Shown piece by piece: positions 27,368 through 33,992 of a stretch of DNA of 58,815 nt. The DNA comes from Methylomonas subterranea. Lineage in GTDB: Bacteria > Pseudomonadota > Gammaproteobacteria > Methylococcales > Methylomonadaceae. The stretch spans positions 1 through 58,815 of the forward strand of contig NZ_JANIBJ010000029.1 of NCBI RefSeq assembly GCF_024505185.1, read 5' to 3'. Every line of letters starts with the position of its first letter. Positions within the stretch are counted from its first letter, which is position 1. Below the pieces are notes generated by a model. The model was not told where the DNA came from. It did no database searches and saw only the letters and a program-made list of their open reading frames with translations. Made by a program: the position numbers and the translations under genes.

Positions 27368-28516
27368 CTATAAACCCAGCCAGCGGGCGATGATGTTGCG
27401 TTGGATTTCCGAGGTGCCGGAGTAAATGGTGCTGCCGATAGCGTCGCGCAACGCGCGTTCCACTTCGTAATCCACCATGAAGCCGTAACCGCCGTGAATT
27501 TGTACGCTGTCCATCGCGGTTTTGACCAAGGATTCGCTGACGAACAGCTTGGTGATCGCCGCGTCCATCGACACGTTTTTACCTTGCTGCAGGCGCCAGG
27601 CGGCTTGGTAAGTCAGTAGCCGGGCGGCTTCCAGATTGACTTTCATGTCGGCGATTTTGTGCGAAATCGCCTGAAATTTGCCTATCGCTTGCCCGGATTG
27701 GCTGCGTTTTCTGGCGTAGGCGATAGAGGTTTCCAGCAAGCGCTGCATGGCGCCGACGTGGCCGGCTACCAGCAATACCCTTTCCCAATCCATCGCCGTG
27801 GCGAATACGCTGGCACCGCCGCCCACCGAACCCAACACTGCCGAGGCGGGCAGGTAGACGTTTTCGAACACCAATTCGCTGATCGGCGAGGTGCGCAGGC
27901 CCAGTTTCTCGAAGGTGCCGGGTGCCGAAAAACCCGGCATGCCCTTTTCCAGCAAGAAGGCCGTGGTGCCGCCGTGAAAGCCTTTTTGCGGATTGGTCAT
28001 GGCGAACACGATGGCGACGTCGCCGACCGGGCCGTTGGAAATAAAGGTCTTGCTGCCGTTGAGGCGCCAGCCGTCGCCGTCGGCCACCGCCGTGGTGCGC
28101 ATGGCGAAGGCATCGGAGCCGGCGCCGGGTTCGGTGATGGCGTGCATGCCAATCAAACTGCCGTCGCACAAGCCGGGTAAGTAGCGCTGTTTTTGTTCGT
28201 CGCTGCCGTGTTCGGATAAGGGCACCACGCAGGCCAGAATGTGGGCGCTGAGGGAGAATACCAAACCGGCGTCGCGGCAGCCGTAGCCCAAAGCTTCCAA
28301 GGCGACGGCCACCGATAGCGCATCCAGATTGCTGCCGCCATAGGCTTCGTCGGCAGGCAGGCCCTGGATGCCCATGTCGGCGCATTGCTGCCAACAATCG
28401 CGCGGGAATTGGTGGTCGCGGTCGCGTGCAATCACGTCGGTGTTCAGCGTTTGTTGGGCGAATTTGACGATGCTGTCGCTTAAGTTTTTTTGTTCGTCGG
28501 ACAAACTGAAGTCCAT
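27368..28516 (-). CDS. Acyl-CoA-dehydrogenase-like flavoprotein, candidate aminoacyl-carrier oxidase
   Basis: 382 residues. ACAD fold: MHAITEPGAGSDAFAMRT (about 124-141), WRLNGSKTFISNG, VQIHGGYGFMVDY, and GSTIYSGTSEIQRNIIARWLG at the end. The usual C-terminal catalytic Glu (YEGTS) is Ser366 here (YSGTS), whereas Glu245 in MDWERVLLV sits where isovaleryl-CoA dehydrogenase and the prolyl-carrier oxidase AnaB have their base. Together with the adjacent adenylation enzyme (2-bp gap) and carrier protein, this points to oxidation of an aminoacyl- or acyl-carrier thioester, with electrons to ETF. Ordinary acyl-CoA oxidation remains possible. Start 28516. Confidence 0.85.
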   Translation of the reverse strand: MDFSLSDEQKNLSDSIVKFAQQTLNTDVIARDRDHQFPRDCWQQCADMGIQGLPADEAYGGSNLDALSVAVALEALGYGCRDAGLVFSLSAHILACVVPLSEHGSDEQKQRYLPGLCDGSLIGMHAITEPGAGSDAFAMRTTAVADGDGWRLNGSKTFISNGPVGDVAIVFAMTNPQKGFHGGTTAFLLEKGMPGFSAPGTFEKLGLRTSPISELVFENVYLPASAVLGSVGGGASVFATAMDWERVLLVAGHVGAMQRLLETSIAYARKRSQSGQAIGKFQAISHKIADMKVNLEAARLLTYQAAWRLQQGKNVSMDAAITKLFVSESLVKTAMDSVQIHGGYGFMVDYEVERALRDAIGSTIYSGTSEIQRNIIARWLGL

Positions 28517-28518
28517 GG

Positions 28519-30066
28519 TCAGGCTCCCTTCAAGGCTTGGTAATCGATTTTGTCGGTGGAGGTTTTCGGCAGTTCGGGCAGCCAGACGAATTCGTCTGGA
28601 ATCATATATAGCGGCAGGTTTTCGGTGCAAAAACGTTTCATCGCTATGATGGACGGCCGGGTTTCGCCGTGATGGCTGACAAAGGCCTTGATTTTAATGC
28701 CGGCTTCTTCGTCGGCCTGCGCCAGTACCGCGGCTTCCTTGATGTCGGGATGTTTATACAAGCCGGCTTCGATTTCGCCTAATTCGACCCGATAGCCGCG
28801 GCGCTTGACCATGCGGTCGCGGCGGCCTTGATACAGATAACATCCGGGTGAGGTTTCCACCACGATGTCGCCGGTGTGGTACCAGCGCTTATCGTCGTAA
28901 CTTAAAAACGCCCGCGCGGTTTGTTCGGCCAAATCCCAATAGCCTTGCATCACGCCGCTGCCGCTGATGCACAGTTCGCCGGATTCGCCGCTCGGCACGA
29001 TGCGGTCGTCGCTATCGACTACTATGCCTTGCAAGTGGCTGCAGACCTCGCCGATAGGAAAAGGTATCGTGCGGTCTTCCGGTATCGGCAGTTTCACTTC
29101 GTAATAGGTGCAAACATTGGTTTCGGTCGGGCCATACAGATTGAAATAGCGCGGATGCGGCCACTGCTCGCTAAGATTACGCAAATGTTTGACCGGGAAT
29201 ACTTCGCCGGCGAACAACACCAAACGCAATGCGGAATAGTCGTACTCCGCCAATGTGCCGAATTGGGCCAGCAAACTCAGGATGGATGGCGCCGAATACC
29301 AGCAGCTGATGCGCTGTTCGGCAATCAGTGGGGCTAATTTGGTGGGTTCTTTGCCCACGTCTTCAGGCACCAGTACCAGTGCGGCGCCGTGCTTCAGCGA
29401 GACGTGCAGATCCAGGATGGATAAATCGAAATGAAACGGTGCGTGGGAAGAAAAGCGGTCCGTCTCGGTCGGTTCGAACGCCTCGGAACACCAATCGACA
29501 AAACTGACCGCGTTGCGGTGCGACAACATCACGCCCTTGGGTTTGCCGGTGGAACCGGAGGTGTAGAGGATGTAGGCCAAATCGTCGGCGTTCGGTATGA
29601 CCGTGGTTGCCGCTGCTGGGGAAAGATCGGCCAGAACGTCGGCTAAACCCTGGCCGCCGCCGGCTTGTTCGATGCAACACAGTGTCGGCTCGGCGCCCAA
29701 CTGGGCTAATTCGACCCGCAATTTTTCTTCGAAGCGGTGTTCGGTCAACAGCACTTTGACCTGGCAGTTGTGCATGATATAGGCGTTGCGGGACGGCGGC
29801 GCGCTGAAATCCACGGGGACGTAAGCTGCGCCGGCTTTCAAAATGCCGTAAATAGCCGCCACCGCGTCGATCGATTTGCGCAGGTACAGACCTACCCGGT
29901 CGCCTGGCCGAACGCCGGAGGCGATCAAATAATCCCTGAAACCGTCGGACAGTTTATCCAGCTCCTGGTAGTTCAGTTGGCCGGCCTGCGGTTCGACGAC
30001 GGCAATGCGTTCCGGAAAGCGTTGCGCGGCCTGAATAAATGCCTGATGTAAAACTTGACTCGTCAT
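28519..30066 (-). CDS. Stand-alone amino-acid adenylation enzyme (DltA/PltF-like)
   Basis: 515 residues. ANL-family core motifs in order: LAYILYTSGSTGKPKGVMLS (A3), FNLYGPTETNVCTYYE (A5), GELCISGSGVMQGYW (A6), WYHTGDIV (A7), GRRDRMVKRRGYRVELGEIE (A8), LPKTSTDKIDYQAL (A10, Lys present). No condensation or carrier domain is attached. HFDLSILDLHVSLKHGAALVLVPEDV is close in style to prolyl- and D-alanyl-carrier ligases. It should activate an amino acid as AMP ester and load it on the 83-residue carrier at 33706. Proline is the best guess from the company it keeps; the specificity pocket was not resolved. Start 30066. Confidence 0.88.
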   Translation of the reverse strand: MTSQVLHQAFIQAAQRFPERIAVVEPQAGQLNYQELDKLSDGFRDYLIASGVRPGDRVGLYLRKSIDAVAAIYGILKAGAAYVPVDFSAPPSRNAYIMHNCQVKVLLTEHRFEEKLRVELAQLGAEPTLCCIEQAGGGQGLADVLADLSPAAATTVIPNADDLAYILYTSGSTGKPKGVMLSHRNAVSFVDWCSEAFEPTETDRFSSHAPFHFDLSILDLHVSLKHGAALVLVPEDVGKEPTKLAPLIAEQRISCWYSAPSILSLLAQFGTLAEYDYSALRLVLFAGEVFPVKHLRNLSEQWPHPRYFNLYGPTETNVCTYYEVKLPIPEDRTIPFPIGEVCSHLQGIVVDSDDRIVPSGESGELCISGSGVMQGYWDLAEQTARAFLSYDDKRWYHTGDIVVETSPGCYLYQGRRDRMVKRRGYRVELGEIEAGLYKHPDIKEAAVLAQADEEAGIKIKAFVSHHGETRPSIIAMKRFCTENLPLYMIPDEFVWLPELPKTSTDKIDYQALKGA

Positions 30067-30113
30067 AAGCGGATTCGTCCTCGGCAATCGAGATAGTCGT
30101 TCGCGGATGCGTG

Positions 30114-31862
30114 TTAAGCGCTTTCCGCGGCTTCCAGAGTGGCGGCGTCCCAGCCCATTTCGTCGAACCAGCGGCCGCCTATGCCGCGGTTTAACGGAAA
30201 GGCTTGATTCATCACGCCGTCGAACAAAATCATGTTGTTGCGTTTCAAAATATCGTCTCCTAATGCATCCAGAGCGCGGGCGCGGGCAACCGGGTCTTTG
30301 ATGCAGTCGGCCTCGTGCACCACCGGTATGAATTCCAGCGCGTCGTCGATCGCCGCGTTGTAGTCCTCCACGCAAAACTTGGGCAGTGCCGACACGCTGC
30401 CTTTGATTTCCATCAAGCGGCGTACCGCGCGGAAACCGACATCGACCAGTTGCTCACGGCTGAGCCACTGGGTCTCGTAATTGATCCGATTCAGCAAAGA
30501 CGCGCTTTCCATGGCTTTGCGGTGCTGTTCGGCGCTACGATGAAACACCCGGTAGCCGTGCTGCTCGGGGAATTCGAAAAAGGTCGAAGCGGGGTCGAGA
30601 AACGGAATCATCGGGCATATCATCGGATTGACGTTGCGGCCTTTGAATTTATGCAGCAGATGGGCGCAGTAATCCACCGTCTCGTCCACGGATTGCGGAG
30701 TCTGCTGCGGCATGCCGATAAAGTACCAGATGTCGATGTTATGGATGCCGATTTCCAGAGCCCGTTCTATCCAGGCCTCCATTTCTTCGTTGCTATAGAC
30801 GCCGCGGCCGGACAACTTGGAAATGGTGTGGTCGTGGCTTTCCGGCGACAAGGTGATGCTGGTGCGCTTGTTGGCGCGCACCATGTGTTTGAGGATGTCC
30901 TCGCTGGTTAAAAAATACTGTTCGTAACTGATGCCCTTGAGGCCGGTGTCGCCGACCAAGTCCAGAAAGAAATGCATGCCCTGCGGCGATTCGTTATACG
31001 AGCCCACCGAATAGAAGTGGTAGTTGTTGACGTCCGGAATATTGCGGATGGTCTGGAATTCGTAGCTGATTTCTTCTTTGGGCTTGCGGGCCATGGTGCG
31101 GTGGCGTTTGAAAACCCGGCGAAAGGCCTCCCGCGAACCGCCGCACCAACCGCAGTTATAGGCGCAACCGGCATTTTGGGTGGACAGCAGCTCCATGATC
31201 GGTAAAGCGGTGGATTTGGCATCCCGCGGCTGTTGCGACCAGTCTATGCCGCAACCGTACACGTTCGGTTTGTGGGCAAAGTCGTTCATTCGCACGTTGC
31301 CGTCGTGATCTTTCCACATCAAGTTCTCGATGTCGCTCGGGGCGCGGCCTGCCTTAATCGCGGGCAGCAACTGCGCCATCGGTTCGTGGGTGTTGTAGCC
31401 CTGCATCACCATATCGACGTACGGATATTGAATCAGCTCGCTAGCGAAATAAGTGGAGGAAATGCCGCCGAATATGATTTTGATATCGGGGCGCAAAGAG
31501 TGTATGCGTTCGGCTACGGCAAGGCTGCCTTGTACATGCACCATCCAATGCAGATCGATGCCGACCAGAGGCGTATCCAAAGCCAGGGCGATTTTGTCGA
31601 AGTCGAGTCCGGGGTGGCGCAGCAGAATGCTGCTTAAATTGAGGATGCGCACCTCGTGGCCGCGTTCGCCCAGAAAACGCTGCAGGGTTTTGAAACCCAC
31701 CGGAAAATATTCGTACAAGGGCGTGATCGGCACGTCGCCGCTGGTGCCGAGAAAGGGGAAATAGATGTCGCGGCGATTGCGGAAATCGAAAAATGCCGGG
31801 GCATGAATCAATACCAGGTCGGAGCGAAGGGACGGCAGGGAGTGGCCGAGGTTTGACATCAT
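30114..31862 (-). CDS. Radical SAM protein with cobalamin-type N-terminal domain
   Basis: 582 residues. N-terminal Rossmann-like domain (about 15-165) of the B12-binding type with GIDLHWMVHVQGSLAVAERI; the usual DxHxxG is only partly kept (Asp103, His105, no Gly). The radical SAM cluster is AGCAYNCGWCGG (Cys233, 237, 240), then ITLSPESHDHTISKLSG and WYFIGMPQQTPQSV. The class covers methyltransferases, ring-contracting and bond-forming enzymes; the reaction here is unknown. It sits between the Rieske subunits (92 bp) and the adenylation enzyme in the same operon, so it probably tailors the carrier-bound or acceptor product. Start ATGATG with AGAGGA upstream. Confidence 0.85.
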   Translation of the reverse strand: MMSNLGHSLPSLRSDLVLIHAPAFFDFRNRRDIYFPFLGTSGDVPITPLYEYFPVGFKTLQRFLGERGHEVRILNLSSILLRHPGLDFDKIALALDTPLVGIDLHWMVHVQGSLAVAERIHSLRPDIKIIFGGISSTYFASELIQYPYVDMVMQGYNTHEPMAQLLPAIKAGRAPSDIENLMWKDHDGNVRMNDFAHKPNVYGCGIDWSQQPRDAKSTALPIMELLSTQNAGCAYNCGWCGGSREAFRRVFKRHRTMARKPKEEISYEFQTIRNIPDVNNYHFYSVGSYNESPQGMHFFLDLVGDTGLKGISYEQYFLTSEDILKHMVRANKRTSITLSPESHDHTISKLSGRGVYSNEEMEAWIERALEIGIHNIDIWYFIGMPQQTPQSVDETVDYCAHLLHKFKGRNVNPMICPMIPFLDPASTFFEFPEQHGYRVFHRSAEQHRKAMESASLLNRINYETQWLSREQLVDVGFRAVRRLMEIKGSVSALPKFCVEDYNAAIDDALEFIPVVHEADCIKDPVARARALDALGDDILKRNNMILFDGVMNQAFPLNRGIGGRWFDEMGWDAATLEAAESA

Positions 31863-31954
31863 ATAAATCCTCTAAAGGCAGGCTGAAGGCGAGTGGTTGA
31901 AAGTGTCCGGCAAATCGTCCCTGGGTTTACGCGGGTAGTCATTACGATGGTTTT

Positions 31955-32431
31955 TCACAGAAACAGCGAGAGATTTTCGACGGTGCAGTGATCGACAAGG
32001 ATTTTTCGTTCCCGCAGCAACCATTTTCCGCCTGTCGACCATTTGTCCTCCCGGCAGCCGACGACCAGCCATTCCTCTCTGAAGCTACGGCTTCTGAATA
32101 CCATGAAGTTGGATCTGACTAGCACCAAACCGTCCTGTTCGGTATCGGCGGTGATGTTGGAGATGAAACGCCGGGTCCGGGTGGGCGGAATTTCGGTCCA
32201 AGCGAGTTCGGTATCCAAGCGGTCTACCCGCAAGATCAAACTGGCTTTGTTTTCGTCGAACAGTGGCAGCCGCTGCGTTTCGTCTTGTTTTTCCTGCGCG
32301 CGGGACACATTCGCGCGTACCGGAGCCCAGTAGCGTAAATTCAAGGCTAAAAGTTCCAGCCATTCGCGGTAGCGGCCGGAGTCGAGCAAATGCGCTTCGT
32401 GAAATAGCAGTCTTTCGATGTCGTGGATCAT
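31955..32431 (-). CDS. Aromatic-ring-hydroxylating dioxygenase beta subunit
   Basis: 158 residues. NTF2-like fold of ring-hydroxylating oxygenase small subunits: IERLLFHEAHLLDSGRYREWLELL at the start, TRRFISNITAD in the middle and VRSNFMVFRSR, then REDKW and LLRERKILVDHCTV. It is structural and stabilises the alpha subunit. The start 32431 overlaps the alpha-subunit stop (ATGA), so the two are made together. No ferredoxin or reductase gene is adjacent. Confidence 0.9.
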   Translation of the reverse strand: MIHDIERLLFHEAHLLDSGRYREWLELLALNLRYWAPVRANVSRAQEKQDETQRLPLFDENKASLILRVDRLDTELAWTEIPPTRTRRFISNITADTEQDGLVLVRSNFMVFRSRSFREEWLVVGCREDKWSTGGKWLLRERKILVDHCTVENLSLFL

Positions 32432-33654
32432 GGGGTGCCGTCCGCGTGAGCTATTATCTCCGCCCAACGTTTATAAAACGCCAAGGCCGCAATATCGGAT
32501 TGCAATGAAGCGGTGTGGCCCGGGAAGGGTCTATTCTTAATTTCCGGGTCGGCGTCGAATTCGTAGCAGAGGCGAAAATCCGGCGGCATCCCTTTTAGAT
32601 TGTCGGCCAAGCGCGACCACACTTCTAGATCGTCTTGTTCCAGCATGCCGGTCGGCGAAAACAGCCGGGTGACCTGTTTTCTGACCAAATCCTTGATTTG
32701 CTCGGGCGCGTCCTTGTGATAGAGCGCCCACGACCATAATTCGGTTTGATCTGGGGATCTGGGGTTCCAGACGCGGATACTGCACAATCCCGGAAAATAG
32801 ACGAAGGACAGATTGGGAAATATCGTGATAACCAAGGTGCAACGCAGCAGTTTGCGTTGGGCTTCCGAGATGCGTTGTTCGGCCGCCAGTTTATCCAGGT
32901 AAAGCGTGTAGGTGGTGTCGACTTCTTGTTTGGGCGCGATACAGATCAGTATGTGACCTTGGTCGGTCCAGACGTGAAAGCTGTCTTCGCTGTTTGGGTC
33001 TTCGTTGCGGCGCCCGAGTTTGCCCATGCTGCAGTGCACGGCCTGAAAATGCCAATTGTCGGAACCGAATTGTTCCGCTGGAATTTTCCAGTTGCAATGC
33101 ACGGTCGAACGATGGGTGCCCTTGGACACCTCCGTGCCGCCGTTGCAATCCAGCAGCATGTCCAAATACCATTTCATGTCGCCGAGGTAGTCTTCCAGCG
33201 GAGCGGCAGCAGGCGAGAAGGTGCAAAAAATCAGGTCTCGATACACAGAAACCTGGGCGGCTTTGCATAAGCCCCACTTCGATTTGTCGAATTCCGGTGA
33301 ATGGCGGCGCGGGACGCCGATCAAATCGCCTTTGTTATCGAATACCCAGTTGTGGTAAGGGCAGACGAATTTTCTGGCGTTGCCGTATTCCTGCTGACAG
33401 ACTCTGGCGGCGCGATGGCTGCACACGTTGGCAAATACATTGAACCCACCTTCGCCGTCCAGGCAAAGCAGTACCGGCATCGTGCCGGCGTATGCCTGGA
33501 TAAAGTCGCCCTTTTCCTTGAACTGGCTGCGATGCCCGAGGTAAAGCCAGCTTTGGGAAAACACTGTCGCTTGTTCGCGGGCGAAAATATCCGGGTCGGT
33601 GAATACCCGCCCGCTGACGGTTCTATCGTGAATGTCGACCAGGCGCTTATCCAT
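32428..33654 (-). CDS. Rieske non-haem iron oxygenase alpha subunit
   Basis: 408 residues. The Rieske 2Fe-2S site is CSH (Cys78, His80) and CPYH (Cys98, His101). The catalytic iron site is SDNWHFQAVH (bridging Asp199, His202, His207) with a carboxylate in LEQDD (Asp341/342). These match the 2-His-1-carboxylate pattern of naphthalene- and benzoate-type dioxygenases. Such enzymes cis-dihydroxylate or hydroxylate rings and also do oxidative cyclisation in natural-product pathways. Its place between a carrier protein (51 bp upstream) and radical SAM gene suggests a ring substrate made in this operon, not catabolism. Electron donor must come from elsewhere. Start 33654. Confidence 0.92.
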   Translation of the reverse strand: MDKRLVDIHDRTVSGRVFTDPDIFAREQATVFSQSWLYLGHRSQFKEKGDFIQAYAGTMPVLLCLDGEGGFNVFANVCSHRAARVCQQEYGNARKFVCPYHNWVFDNKGDLIGVPRRHSPEFDKSKWGLCKAAQVSVYRDLIFCTFSPAAAPLEDYLGDMKWYLDMLLDCNGGTEVSKGTHRSTVHCNWKIPAEQFGSDNWHFQAVHCSMGKLGRRNEDPNSEDSFHVWTDQGHILICIAPKQEVDTTYTLYLDKLAAEQRISEAQRKLLRCTLVITIFPNLSFVYFPGLCSIRVWNPRSPDQTELWSWALYHKDAPEQIKDLVRKQVTRLFSPTGMLEQDDLEVWSRLADNLKGMPPDFRLCYEFDADPEIKNRPFPGHTASLQSDIAALAFYKRWAEIIAHADGTP

Positions 33655-33705
33655 GGGTCTCCCAATTAGCCAATAGTGCTGAAATCGCAACGGGTGGGTA
33701 TGCGC

Positions 33706-33957
33706 TTAACCTAATTTCGTCTGAATCAGCGCGCTGATATCGGCTAGGGTGTCGAGATGTTCCGAATCGGTTTCGTGCGCCTTGAATTTGACGCCGAACT
33801 TTTCCTCTAAAAACGCAACCAGCCGCAACGTCGCAATCGAGTCGAGAATACCGCCGGTGATGAGCGGCGTATCATCGGTCAATTCGTCCGGGTTTTCCCC
33901 CGGCAAAAATTCCCTGAGCACAAATTCTTTAACGATTGCGATTGTATCTTGAGTCAT
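33706..33957 (-). CDS. Stand-alone acyl/peptidyl carrier protein
   Basis: 83 residues, helical, acidic. The phosphopantetheine site is Ser in GGILDSIATLRLVAFLEEKF (about residue 40). Size and single-domain form match DltC/PltL/AnaD-type carriers. Strong ribosome site AGGAGA. It lies between the MBOAT-SGNH gene and the Rieske genes, and is the natural partner of the adenylation enzyme. Confidence 0.92.
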   Translation of the reverse strand: MTQDTIAIVKEFVLREFLPGENPDELTDDTPLITGGILDSIATLRLVAFLEEKFGVKFKAHETDSEHLDTLADISALIQTKLG

Positions 33958-33992
33958 GTGTGTATTCTCCTGTTGGCGGATGCGTTGTTGTT

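Noticed and set aside
31955-33654. Aromatic catabolic dioxygenase operon
   Set aside because: No ferredoxin, reductase, dihydrodiol dehydrogenase or ring-cleavage gene is nearby; the neighbours are biosynthetic.
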